Positions 44,578 through 52,223 of a stretch of 64,000 bases of DNA are shown piece after piece. The stretch comes from Actinomadura sp. DC4 (GTDB lineage: Bacteria > Actinomycetota > Actinomycetes > Streptosporangiales > Streptosporangiaceae). Numbering within the stretch: the stretch's first letter is position 1; each line of letters opens with the position of its first letter. The position numbers and the translations under genes were made by a program. The notes under the pieces are model-generated. The model was not told the origin of the DNA. It worked only from the letters and a program-made list of their open reading frames with translations, and ran no database searches. The DNA is taken from the NCBI RefSeq assembly GCF_030406325.1, contig NZ_JAUEQY010000016.1:124001-188000 (forward strand), read 5' to 3'.

Positions 44578-45440
44578 TGTCCGGATGGGAGACCAGGGCC
44601 AGATGCCGGGGCATGGACCCCGAACTGTTCTTCCCCATCGGCGCGCCACCGGCCTCGACGCTCGCGGTCTGCCGGTCCCTGTGCCCGGTCCGCGAGGACT
44701 GCCTCGACGAGGCGCTCGCCCAGGGCCACCACGGCGTCTGGGGCGGCACCACCAGCGGCGAACGACGCAGCATGCGCCGGTCCGTTCTCCTCTCCCTCAC
44801 CTCCCGCGCGGCCCCGGAGGTCACCCCCATGCCTGAACCGAAGTCCTACGCCAGCGAGATCACCGAGGCGCTCCTCGACGGCCGGACCGTCAAGGACGTC
44901 GCGCAGGCGTACGACCGGCCCCGCCAGCAGATCACCGCACTCATCAGCCGTACGGACGGCTGGAGCCTCGACCCGCACACCGACACGGTCGTCATCGGCA
45001 GCCAGCACGACGAGCCCGCGGCCAGCGCCGACGTCGACCTGTCCAGCCACGACCAGCCCGACGAAGACGACGACTTCGACCTGACCGGCCTGGAGAGGCT
45101 GCTCCACCGCGCTGAGCAGTCCGAGACCGCAGCGACCCGGACCGCGGCCGAGAAGGCCCGGACTGCCGTCGACGACCTCCGCGAGCGGGTCCGGACCGAG
45201 GCGGCCGAGGCGCAGATCCGCGACGAGATCAGCGCGCTGGAGGAGAAGCTCGCGGCCGCGCGGTCGCAGCTGAAAGAGATCCGGCCCGGGAAGGCCACCG
45301 CGCGGCGCGCACCCGGCGATGGGCCGACGTCGAAGGAGGTCCGTGCCTGGGCGGCTGAGAAGGGCATCGAGTGCTCGCCGATCGGCCGCGTACCGCAGGC
45401 CATCGTCGACATGTACCTCGCCGCGAAGGCGAGTGCGTGA
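44577..45440 (+). CDS. WhiB - HTH - coiled-coil - Lsr2 fusion protein
   Basis: A 287-residue open frame with four parts. Residues 1-84 are a WhiB module: four cysteines (ARCRGM, then AVCRSLCPVREDC) to hold a [4Fe-4S] cluster, and GVWGGTTSGERR, the family turn. Residues 85-139 hold an HTH (TVKDVAQAYDRPRQQITALI). After an acidic linker, about 170-235 is a coiled coil. Residues 249-287 match the Lsr2 DNA-binding domain (EVRAWAAEKGIECSPIGRVP). There is no stop between the WhiB and HTH parts. A strong internal ribosome site precedes codon 85, so a shorter HTH-Lsr2 protein is likely also made. It probably silences or controls host or phage genes. Confidence 0.8.
   Translation: MSGWETRARCRGMDPELFFPIGAPPASTLAVCRSLCPVREDCLDEALAQGHHGVWGGTTSGERRSMRRSVLLSLTSRAAPEVTPMPEPKSYASEITEALLDGRTVKDVAQAYDRPRQQITALISRTDGWSLDPHTDTVVIGSQHDEPAASADVDLSSHDQPDEDDDFDLTGLERLLHRAEQSETAATRTAAEKARTAVDDLRERVRTEAAEAQIRDEISALEEKLAAARSQLKEIRPGKATARRAPGDGPTSKEVRAWAAEKGIECSPIGRVPQAIVDMYLAAKASA
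44815..44831 (+). promoter_or_regulatory. Internal ribosome site inside the WhiB-Lsr2 gene
   Basis: CGGAGG (44815-44820) is 8 bases before an in-frame ATG (44829-44831), near-ideal spacing. It is stronger than the site of the full-length start. Initiation here would give a 203-residue HTH-coiled-coil-Lsr2 protein without the Fe-S module. Confidence 0.65.
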
Positions 45441-45655
45441 TGGGGGAGCCGCACCCGCTCGTGGCTGAGCTCGTCGACGAGCGTCACCGCCAGTCCCTCA
45501 CCCAGGAGGCCGTGGCCGCGCGGGCCGGCCTCACCCAGGGTTGCGTGTCCGGTATCGAGACCGGCCGTGACGCGCGTCTGTCCACGTTCCTCAGCCACGT
45601 CGACGCCCTCGGCTACGAGCTCACCCTCGTCCGTAAGGCGGGCGCCGATGCCTGA
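45440..45655 (+). CDS. Small XRE-type DNA-binding protein
   Basis: A 71-residue HTH protein: LVDERHRQSLTQEAVAARAG, LTQGCVSGIETG and LSHVDALGYELTLV. The architecture is that of HigA-like antitoxins or Cro proteins, but no toxin gene is adjacent. The ATG shares a base with the preceding stop (TGATG). Confidence 0.75.
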   Translation: MGEPHPLVAELVDERHRQSLTQEAVAARAGLTQGCVSGIETGRDARLSTFLSHVDALGYELTLVRKAGADA

Positions 45656-46019
45656 GGACCTGTGCACGCACTGGATCAGCGGCGAGTCCCGCCGCTGCCT
45701 CGCGCCCGGCACCCGCATGTACCTGCTCGGGCGGCGCTGCCCCGCACACACGCCCGCGGCGCTCGCCGGCCGCCCCGAACCGGGCCAGGGCGCGTACTGC
45801 GCGCCGGGCCGCTGCCTCTGCGGCGACGACACCTGCCCCGCATACGCGACGTACGCGCTCCGCGACCGGTACGCCACGGCCGCCGACTCCTGGGCTGCGG
45901 TCGACGCCCGCGCCATCGCGTCCGGGAAACGCCGCTCCAGCCCCGCCCAGTACGCCGCGGCGAAGACCACCGTCGGCGAGCAACACGACCGAGACGCACG
46001 ACTCAGGAGGACCGCATGA
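45648..46019 (+). CDS. Cysteine-rich phage protein
   Basis: A 123-residue protein with cysteines in LCTHWI, RRCLAPG, RRCPAH, YCAPGRCLCGDDTCP, enough for two zinc sites. The C-terminal half is helical (YATYALRDRYATAADSWAAV). Function unknown; overlaps the XRE gene by 8 bases. Confidence 0.6.
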   Translation: MPEDLCTHWISGESRRCLAPGTRMYLLGRRCPAHTPAALAGRPEPGQGAYCAPGRCLCGDDTCPAYATYALRDRYATAADSWAAVDARAIASGKRRSSPAQYAAAKTTVGEQHDRDARLRRTA

Positions 46020-46333
46020 ACAGCCCGTTGACCCCCGTAGAGCGGACCCTCCTGCGCGAGCTCCGCGGCGTGCGGATGCCCTGCGCCCCCGGCTGCCCGT
46101 GCGAGGACCTGGAACGCGGGCTCGCCGATCAGCTCCGGCAGCAGCACCCCGACGTCGACGACGTGACGATCGCCCGCATCGTCCTCACCGTCGCCTGCCA
46201 CGTCAGCACGGCCGTGGCCGTGCACGGCCTGACCGGTCCCGGCGCCGGCGGGCTCACGGCCCGCGTCGCCGTCGAACTCGCGTCGTTCGAACTCGACCAC
46301 CCGGCAGACGAACCCGGTACCGGCAAGACGTGA
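46016..46333 (+). CDS. Small phage protein of unknown function
   Basis: A 105-residue protein. CAPGCPCEDLER in the middle may bind metal; the rest is helical (LADQLRQQHPDVDDVTIARI). CAGGAGG six bases before the ATG is a strong ribosome site. Confidence 0.6.
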   Translation: MNSPLTPVERTLLRELRGVRMPCAPGCPCEDLERGLADQLRQQHPDVDDVTIARIVLTVACHVSTAVAVHGLTGPGAGGLTARVAVELASFELDHPADEPGTGKT

Positions 46334-46392
46334 GGACGCGACCTTAACGCCCGCCACCTGATGCAGTGCCGACCAGCGACAACGGAGAACGG

Positions 46393-46773
46393 ATGACCAC
46401 GAACAACGACACCGCGGCCAGCCCGCCGGCGAAAACCGTCGACCTCGACGACATCGCCGGGCTGATCGAAGCCGACCGGCTCCTCACCGCCGAAATCAAC
46501 CGGCTCGAAGAGGCTCACAAAGCGCTGCTCGCCGAACTCGTCACCGCCCGCGACGACACCCGCGAGCAGATCCAGCGGCGGATGGGCAACGCGACCGAAG
46601 CCCGCGTCAACGGGCGGGCGGTTGTCACCTGGAAGTGGAGCAAGCCCGGCAGCCACCTCGACCAGAAAGCCCTCGGCAAGGACAACCCCGAGCTCGTCAA
46701 GCGGTACACCGTGCCGTCGAAGGCGGCACGCAAGTACGTCCTCCTCGACCCGGAAGAGGCGAACCGTGGCTGA
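46393..46773 (+). CDS. Small phage protein resembling the YqaJ-associated C-terminal region
   Basis: A 126-residue protein. An N-terminal coiled coil (EADRLLTAEINRLEEAHKAL) is followed by VNGRAVVTWKWS, HLDQKALGKDNPELVKRYT and KYVLLDPEE. This pattern is like the short domain found after YqaJ-type phage recombination exonucleases. It may work with the exonuclease at 49394; this is tentative. GGAGAA precedes the ATG. Confidence 0.55.
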   Translation: MTTNNDTAASPPAKTVDLDDIAGLIEADRLLTAEINRLEEAHKALLAELVTARDDTREQIQRRMGNATEARVNGRAVVTWKWSKPGSHLDQKALGKDNPELVKRYTVPSKAARKYVLLDPEEANRG

Positions 46774-47812
46774 CCCCATGACCTTCGCCCGAAGCTTCCG
46801 TCTCCGGCTCCCCGGCGGCCGTCAGCTCGACGGCGCCGAGTTCCCGTCCGCCCGCGTCGTGGTTCTGGACGATCCAGAGCGCGGCTTCGCCACCGTGGCC
46901 ACCTCCATCGACGAAGCGGTGAAGGAATACCAGGGCGCGGTCGTCGAGTGGCCCGGAGGAGAGGGCCTGCGCGAGCAGCTGCACGATGCGCTCACCCAGG
47001 AGCACTACCGCCGCGCACACGAACGCATCGAAGCGTCACCCGAGGACCACTGCGCGGCGTTCACCGACGTCGCCCTCGCGGTCCCCGCCATCCAGGAACT
47101 GCAGCAGGCGTACGCCGAGCTGGCGCGGCTGCGCGCGGGCGAAGCCGACGACCCTGGGCCCGAGCACAGCATGCCGACGCCCGCGCAGTGGATCCGCCGG
47201 TGGAACGACGCCACGGCCGAGCGGCGCCTGGAGGTCATCACCGGCATCCTCCGCGAGCTCGACCGCGCAACCCGCTGCGTTGAGATGGACCACGACAACC
47301 GCCTCGCGGAAGCCGAACTGGTCGCCCGGCGCCTCGCCGACGCGCCGACCCGCTGGGCGTACAACCAGGCGTGCGCGGCGCTGTGGAAGCACCGCCGTCG
47401 GGCCGACGTCGCCGAGGCCGCCAACGCCCGCGTGCACGCCGCCGTCCGGGCCGTCGTCGCTCACGTCCGCGCGACTACCAACGAGCCTAGCGAACTCCTC
47501 AACACGCAGCTGCTCCTAGACGCCGTCGCGACCGCGCTCCTCCCGGCCGATGGGCTCACCTCGGCCCCGCCGGCCGGACCCGACCTGACCGACGGCGACG
47601 TGAAGTTCCTCGCGGACCTCGTCGGCGGCACCGGCGACTTCGTCTGGGGCGACCTCGCACGCCACCACGGCATGGACGGCAGCGACGTCGAGCGGCTCTT
47701 CCGGAAGCTCACCGGCCGCACCGACCCTCCCCCCGCCGCAGCCGCCGTCCGTGAGGGCTGCGTCGACCACATGCCCACCCCCAACCCTGAGTGCGAGGCC
47801 TGCACCCGATGA
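46766..47812 (+). CDS. Phage protein of unknown function, helical
   Basis: A 348-residue protein. The N-terminal 50 residues have beta character (SFRLRLPGGRQLDGAEFPSA). The rest is mainly helical (IQELQQAYAELARLRAGE, RLEVITGILRELDRATR). The end has CVDHMPTPNPECEACTR, with a possible metal site. GTG at 46766 overlaps the previous gene by 8 bases; an ATG four codons later (46778) is possible. Confidence 0.6.
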   Translation: MADPMTFARSFRLRLPGGRQLDGAEFPSARVVVLDDPERGFATVATSIDEAVKEYQGAVVEWPGGEGLREQLHDALTQEHYRRAHERIEASPEDHCAAFTDVALAVPAIQELQQAYAELARLRAGEADDPGPEHSMPTPAQWIRRWNDATAERRLEVITGILRELDRATRCVEMDHDNRLAEAELVARRLADAPTRWAYNQACAALWKHRRRADVAEAANARVHAAVRAVVAHVRATTNEPSELLNTQLLLDAVATALLPADGLTSAPPAGPDLTDGDVKFLADLVGGTGDFVWGDLARHHGMDGSDVERLFRKLTGRTDPPPAAAAVREGCVDHMPTPNPECEACTR

Positions 47813-48321
47813 CCTTCCGCGCATTCCTCCGGGACCTCAGCCGGGCGACCTTCCACCGCCCCACGCCGACCGAGACGCAGTACCAGTGGGACCTCGTCCA
47901 GGCCCACCGCGAAGCCGAGGCAGCCCGCGCAGAGGCCGCGACCCTGCGGCAGCAACTCGACCGGCTCCGCGAACCCGTCGCGATCGACCTCATCGAGTCC
48001 CAGACCCGCATCGACCAGGCCGCCACCGAACTCCACCTCATCGCCGAGGGCGGCCCGGACCGCTGGCGAATGAGCATCCCGCCGAGGCCCGGCCACGACA
48101 GCGAACTCGTCATCGGCACCGGCCTCCGCGAAGGCGACCAGCTCGTCCGCGAGGTCGGCCGGCTCCGCGACCTCGTCATCGAGATCCTCGGCCGCTTCGA
48201 CGAGCCCTGTCGCCGTACGGGCTGGATCGGCGAGAAGCAGATCACCGCCTGGCGGCTCGCCGCCGGCCCCGCCACGTACGCCCGCGGCGGCGTCATCCCC
48301 ACGGCGGTGCGCGATGCCTGA
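47809..48321 (+). CDS. Phage coiled-coil protein
   Basis: A 170-residue protein. Residues about 30-70 are a coiled coil (AHREAEAARAEAATLRQQLD). Similar small proteins occur in actinophage early regions. ATGA overlap with the preceding gene; 8-base overlap with the next. Function unknown. Confidence 0.6.
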   Translation: MTFRAFLRDLSRATFHRPTPTETQYQWDLVQAHREAEAARAEAATLRQQLDRLREPVAIDLIESQTRIDQAATELHLIAEGGPDRWRMSIPPRPGHDSELVIGTGLREGDQLVREVGRLRDLVIEILGRFDEPCRRTGWIGEKQITAWRLAAGPATYARGGVIPTAVRDA

Positions 48322-48676
48322 GGCGTTTCAGCCGGGCCGGTACGACATCACCCTCAAGGGCGCGCGGCTGGACCGCGAGCTACTCGTGAACGGGACCGAC
48401 ACCCGGATCCTTGATGTCACCTGCCAGACGAACACCGGGCACCTCATCACGTTCGACAAGAACTCGGTGAAGGTCGAGCCGCATACGAAGCCGGACCCGG
48501 AGTTCCCCGCGACCAAGGCGGGCGGCCACTCCCTGGTCGTCGAGTACGGCGACTGCGAGCTGTACGGCACCTGCCAGTGCGGCAAGAGCCTCGGGTCGAT
48601 CCGGCCGAACCACTCCATCGACACGACCCTCGCACAGCGCTGGGAGCGCCACATCATGACGGAGGTACCGCGATGA
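48314..48676 (+). CDS. Small phage protein of unknown function
   Basis: A 120-residue protein of mostly beta pattern (GRYDITLKGARLDRELLVNG, HLITFDKNSVKVEPH) with GDCELYGTCQCGKSLG, a possible zinc knuckle. Function unknown. Confidence 0.6.
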   Translation: MPEAFQPGRYDITLKGARLDRELLVNGTDTRILDVTCQTNTGHLITFDKNSVKVEPHTKPDPEFPATKAGGHSLVVEYGDCELYGTCQCGKSLGSIRPNHSIDTTLAQRWERHIMTEVPR

Positions 48677-48921
48677 AGTACCGCGTCCTGTCCGCCGCCG
48701 CCGTCATCACGGCCGCCGTCGCGCTCGTGCTCGCGGGTTGCGGCTCCGGTGGTGCAGCCGGGGAACCCAACGGGAACCCGACCGCGCCGTTCACCAGCGC
48801 CGACAGCAGTCAGGACCTCACGGTCGTGCACGTCAAGGTCGACGGCGGACCCCCGGTCACGTGCGTGATCTACGACGGCTACCGCGCCGGGGGCTTGTCG
48901 TGTGACTGGGGTGCCCGATGA
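48673..48921 (+). CDS. Prophage lipoprotein
   Basis: An 82-residue lipoprotein precursor. KYR plus a hydrophobic stretch ends in the lipobox LVLAGC (Cys about residue 21). The mature part is about 60 residues, with the conserved-looking VKVDGGPPVTCVIYDGYRAG and SCDWGAR. Small lipoproteins of this kind occur in many temperate actinophages and could block superinfecting phages, but that is inference. Two mature cysteines may form a disulfide. Confidence 0.75.
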   Translation: MKYRVLSAAAVITAAVALVLAGCGSGGAAGEPNGNPTAPFTSADSSQDLTVVHVKVDGGPPVTCVIYDGYRAGGLSCDWGAR

Positions 48922-49397
48922 GCGCACCCGAGATCGAGTACGGGGAGTTCTGGCTGCCCGGCGGCAGCGACGCCCACCCCGACAACCCCCTCGCCGTCTG
49001 CGGCCGCTGCGGCGCGATCGTCCTCGACGCCACCGCGCACAGCCGCTGGCACCAGGCGCCGGCGCTGACCACCGACTGGTGTGAGCAGTGCGGCGACGTG
49101 ATCGTCCTGCTCGCCGGCGTGTGGGTGCACGCGAACATCCTGGCCCCCGACCACCAGCCCGTCGCCCCACAGCCGACCGGGCCGGAGCCCAAGCAATTCG
49201 AGGTCTGGGAGTTCGACGACGGTGAGATCGGCCGGTTCTCCTGGGGCAAGGACCCGAACGGAAATCTGTCGCTGGCCGCCTCCACCGACGGGCCGGGATG
49301 GTGCATCTGGGAGGCCTGGCGCGGCGAGGCCAACGAGCGCACGCCCGTACGGAAGATCCGGGACACCACGCCTCGGCCAGGCGAGGTCAGCAGATGA
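48918..49397 (+). CDS. Phage zinc-ribbon protein
   Basis: A 159-residue protein with two CxxC knuckles, VCGRCGAIVLDA and WCEQCGDVIVLL, forming one zinc ribbon. The C-terminal half has Trp-rich beta sequence (FEVWEFDDGEIGRFSWGKD). It immediately precedes the exonuclease, overlapping by four bases. Function unknown. Confidence 0.6.
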   Translation: MSAPEIEYGEFWLPGGSDAHPDNPLAVCGRCGAIVLDATAHSRWHQAPALTTDWCEQCGDVIVLLAGVWVHANILAPDHQPVAPQPTGPEPKQFEVWEFDDGEIGRFSWGKDPNGNLSLAASTDGPGWCIWEAWRGEANERTPVRKIRDTTPRPGEVSR

Positions 49398-50221
49398 CCG
49401 CGCCGACGTTCACCCAGCCCGAGGCCGGCGGCACGCAGCTCGGCCAGCCCGGCGCCGACGGCGACGACGCCATCGCCGGGGAGCTGAAGCACATCATCCT
49501 CGACGCCTCCCGCAACGCCCCCCGGTCCCGGCAGTCCTCGATCGGCCCGTCCGAGATCGGCGCCGCGTGCGACCGGCGCCTCGCCTACAAGATCCTCGAC
49601 TGGGACAAGGCCAACACCGGCGGCGACCCACTCGCCTCCATCCTCGGCACCGGCTACCACAACTGGGCCGAAGCAGCGTTCTCCCGGCCCGAGCTCGGCG
49701 GCCGGTGGCTCGTCGAACAGCGCCTCACCATCGCACCGCCGCTCATCCCCGGCGGTTCCTGCGACCTGTACGACACCCTCCACGACCGCGTCATCGACTG
49801 GAAAGTCGTCGGCGACTCCATGATCCGCAAGTACAAGGCGGAGGGACCACGCCGCGAGTACCGCGTCCAAGGCCACACCTACGGCCTCGGCTGGGAACTC
49901 GCCGGCTACCGCCCCAAGGAAGTCGTCCTCGCCGTCCTGCCCCGCACCGGCTACCTATCCGGCATGTGGATCTGGCGCGAGCCGTACGACCGGCAGATCG
50001 CCCTCGACGCCATCGCCCGGATCTACGCCATCCGCGACCTCATCGTCGCCATCGACCCCGAGGCGAACCCCCCGATGTGGGAGCTCATCCCCGCCGTCCC
50101 GAGCTTCGGGTGCAAGTGGTGCCCGTGGTTCAAACCCGCCTCCACCGACCTGGGCGCCGGCTGCCCCGGCAACGTCCCGCCCAAGACCCGCACCCGCACC
50201 AACGCGGCCAAGGCCGCATAG
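49394..50221 (+). CDS. Cas4/RecB-type exonuclease
   Basis: A 275-residue PD-(D/E)xK nuclease. An early Cys in IGAACDRRLAYK and a late CKWCPWFKP with GCPG give the four-Cys arrangement of Cas4/AddB Fe-S nucleases. The catalytic part includes GGSCDLYDTLHDRVIDWKVV (Asp, then D-x-K) and a helical QGHTYGLGWELAG. Phage relatives chew DNA ends for recombination. The neighbouring possible ssDNA-binding protein fits such a pathway. ATG overlaps the previous stop. Confidence 0.8.
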   Translation: MTAPTFTQPEAGGTQLGQPGADGDDAIAGELKHIILDASRNAPRSRQSSIGPSEIGAACDRRLAYKILDWDKANTGGDPLASILGTGYHNWAEAAFSRPELGGRWLVEQRLTIAPPLIPGGSCDLYDTLHDRVIDWKVVGDSMIRKYKAEGPRREYRVQGHTYGLGWELAGYRPKEVVLAVLPRTGYLSGMWIWREPYDRQIALDAIARIYAIRDLIVAIDPEANPPMWELIPAVPSFGCKWCPWFKPASTDLGAGCPGNVPPKTRTRTNAAKAA

Positions 50222-50238
50222 AAACAGGAGAACAACGC

Positions 50239-51018
50239 ATGTCCACACCGTTCAACCAGCCGTCCTCCGGGGACTGGTTCAAGCCCGCCGAGGCCCACGG
50301 GCACCTCATCCTCATCACCAAGGTCCACCAGATCGGCGAGAAGTACGACAGCCTCGCCAGCGCCGACAAGCCGCACGCGGTCTTCGACATGGTCGACCTC
50401 AACAGCCCGAACCCCGTCCTGCAGCAGCACGTCAACGACACCCACCCCGGGATCGTCGGCAAGCTCGGCAAGGCCCTGAGGACCGGCGAAATGGTCCTGG
50501 GCCGCATCACGCAGGCGCCGGGCAAGGGCGACAACCTGGCGTGGGTCCTCGGCCCGTACGCGCCAGGCGACGAGCAGTACGGCACGGCGTGGCTGAACGC
50601 GAACCCGCTGAACAACTTCGGTCAGCCCGCCGGCCAGCAGCAGAACCGGCCCGCGCCCGCCCCGGCACCCCAGGCGCAGCAGCAGGCGCCCCAGCAGTAC
50701 GCGCAGGGCCCGCAGCAGCAGTACCCGCCCCAGGGCATGCCGCAGCAGTACGCCCCGCAGCCGGCCCCCGCGCCCGCGGCCGCGCCGCCCCAGCAGTACG
50801 CGCCGCAGGCACCGCAGCCCCAGTACGGGCCGCCGCAGCAGGCCGCCGCCCCGGCACCCCAGCCGCAGCAGTACGCCCAGCAGCAGCCCCAGCCCGCGCC
50901 GCCGGCCACCGCACCACAGATGGACCTCAACAACCCCACGCCCGAGGTCCAGGCGCTCCTGCAGAAGATCGCCCAGGGCGGCGGGCAGCTCCCGCCCGCG
51001 CCGCCGCAGGGCGCCTGA
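50239..51018 (+). CDS. Gln/Pro-rich protein, possible ssDNA-binding
   Basis: A 259-residue protein. Residues 1-115 are folded (GHLILITKVHQIGEKYDSLA, AVFDMVDLNSPNP, EMVLGRITQAPGKGDNLAWV) with a beta pattern that could be an OB fold. Residues 120-225 are Gln/Pro/Ala/Tyr low-complexity sequence (QQYA repeats) and the end (TPEVQALLQKIAQGG) is a short helix. Such a folded head with a disordered tail is like SSB, and the gene sits between exonuclease and helicase genes, but there is no typical acidic SSB tip. AGGAGAA precedes the ATG. Confidence 0.6.
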   Translation: MSTPFNQPSSGDWFKPAEAHGHLILITKVHQIGEKYDSLASADKPHAVFDMVDLNSPNPVLQQHVNDTHPGIVGKLGKALRTGEMVLGRITQAPGKGDNLAWVLGPYAPGDEQYGTAWLNANPLNNFGQPAGQQQNRPAPAPAPQAQQQAPQQYAQGPQQQYPPQGMPQQYAPQPAPAPAAAPPQQYAPQAPQPQYGPPQQAAAPAPQPQQYAQQQPQPAPPATAPQMDLNNPTPEVQALLQKIAQGGGQLPPAPPQGA

Positions 51019-51031
51019 CCCCCACCCACCA

Positions 51032-51064
51032 GGGGCGGGCCGCACTTCCCCGGCGGCCCGCCCC
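51032..51064. other. 12-bp perfect hairpin inside the early operon
   Basis: GGGGCGGGCCGC and its exact reverse complement GCGGCCCGCCCC flank a 9-base loop, 14 bases past the stop at 51018. No U-tract follows, and genes continue downstream, so it may be a partial terminator, an RNA-processing site or a 3' stabiliser. Confidence 0.55.
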
Positions 51065-51089
51065 GCCACCCACCGACAAGGAGAACGCA

Positions 51090-51605
51090 GTGCAGATCGA
51101 AGTGAAGGTCGGCGACATCGACCTCAGCACCGTCATCCCTGGCTACTACGGACCCGCCGACGAAGCGATGACCATCGGAGACCTCGTCATCGCCGAGATA
51201 GCCCGCCGGTTCATGGAGACTGACGACTGGCGAACCCTCAGGGCGCGGATCCGCGAGATCCGCGATGAGGAGATCCGCACGCAGATCACCCCCATGATCG
51301 CCGACGCGGTCGCCAAGCCCATTCAGCGGACCAGCTCCTACGGCACGCCGATCGGCGAGCCGCTCTCGATGTGTGAGGTCGTCGTCGAGGAGGCGCGCAC
51401 GGTCCTCCAGAGCGTCAGGGACCCCCACAGCCGCAACGCCGAGCCGCTCGGCCGGAAGCTCATCCGAGAGATGGTCGAGAAGGAGATGCGCGCCGAGCTC
51501 GGCGCGGTCATCAAGGACGAGCGGCAGAAGGTCGTCGACGCCGTACGCGCCCAGGCGGCCGACCTGATCACCGAGGCCGTCACGAAGGGCGTGACCGGCC
51601 GATGA
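51090..51605 (+). CDS. Helical phage protein of unknown function
   Basis: A 171-residue, charged, mostly alpha-helical protein (LRARIREIRDEEIRTQITPM, ELGAVIKDERQKVVDAVRAQ). It has no cysteine pairs or known catalytic motif. GTG at 51090 has AAGGAG 7-12 bases upstream. ATGA overlap with the next gene. Confidence 0.6.
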   Translation: MQIEVKVGDIDLSTVIPGYYGPADEAMTIGDLVIAEIARRFMETDDWRTLRARIREIRDEEIRTQITPMIADAVAKPIQRTSSYGTPIGEPLSMCEVVVEEARTVLQSVRDPHSRNAEPLGRKLIREMVEKEMRAELGAVIKDERQKVVDAVRAQAADLITEAVTKGVTGR

Positions 51606-51925
51606 GCTACCCGACGCCCCTGTCCCGCGTCGAGCGGGACACCCGCGATGAACGGGCCCGCCAGGACGCGAAGTGGGGCGAGCAGAATCACGACGACGGC
51701 ACCGGAGATCAGCGCTGGCGCGACGCGGCCAACCGGGTGCAGCTGGACGTCGACGAGGCGGCCCGCCTGGGAGGCACGACGTGGCGCGGCATCCTCCATG
51801 AAGAGGTCTTCGAGGCCTTCGCCGCGATGGACCCGGCCAAGCTGCGTACCGAGCTGATCCAGGTCGCCGCCGTCGCCCAGGTGTGGGCCGAGGCGATCGA
51901 CCGGCGAGGCGGCGACCCCGCATGA
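51602..51925 (+). CDS. MazG-like nucleotide pyrophosphohydrolase-related protein
   Basis: A 107-residue protein. RDERARQDAKWGEQNHDDGT and ILHEEVFEAFAAMDPAKLRTE resemble actinophage MazG-like proteins: the E-E-x-x-E-x-x metal helix and a following helix are visible. It may reduce unusual nucleotides or (p)ppGpp; activity is not shown. Length is short but typical of phage forms. Confidence 0.65.
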   Translation: MSYPTPLSRVERDTRDERARQDAKWGEQNHDDGTGDQRWRDAANRVQLDVDEAARLGGTTWRGILHEEVFEAFAAMDPAKLRTELIQVAAVAQVWAEAIDRRGGDPA

Positions 51926-52137
51926 CCGGCGGCATGGAGATACCCGACTCGCCGGAGGGCCTGCCGGACAGGCCAGCGCGCCGTGACTGCGGTTTCTGCG
52001 GCTGGGAGCGCACGCCCAAAGACGACAACCACGCTCCCACGTGCTCCTACTGGCACTTCTTCGGCGACCCGGACAAGCCCTGCCCGTGCTGGAAATGCAA
52101 CGACCTTCCGGACCCTCGGCCCGTCCCCAAGACCTGA
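51922..52137 (+). CDS. Cysteine-rich small phage protein
   Basis: A 71-residue protein with DCGFCGWER, TCSYWHFF and CPCWKCND, suitable for a zinc site. Function unknown. Overlaps its neighbour by four bases. Confidence 0.6.
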   Translation: MTGGMEIPDSPEGLPDRPARRDCGFCGWERTPKDDNHAPTCSYWHFFGDPDKPCPCWKCNDLPDPRPVPKT

Positions 52138-52223
52138 TGGCCGCCCCGTCCCCAGGCCCGGCCTGGCAGCCGCTCGAGCGCGGAGACGGGGCACGCGAAA
52201 CAGCCCTCCCGACAGGAGACGAC

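Noticed and set aside
44577-44840. Separate short WhiB gene ending before the Lsr2 part
   Set aside because: There is no stop codon between the two; as given, the sequence encodes a fusion, with an internal start only for the second part.
45440-46019. Toxin-antitoxin pair (XRE antitoxin plus downstream gene)
   Set aside because: The downstream protein is a Cys-rich phage-type protein without HigB, HipA or other toxin motifs.
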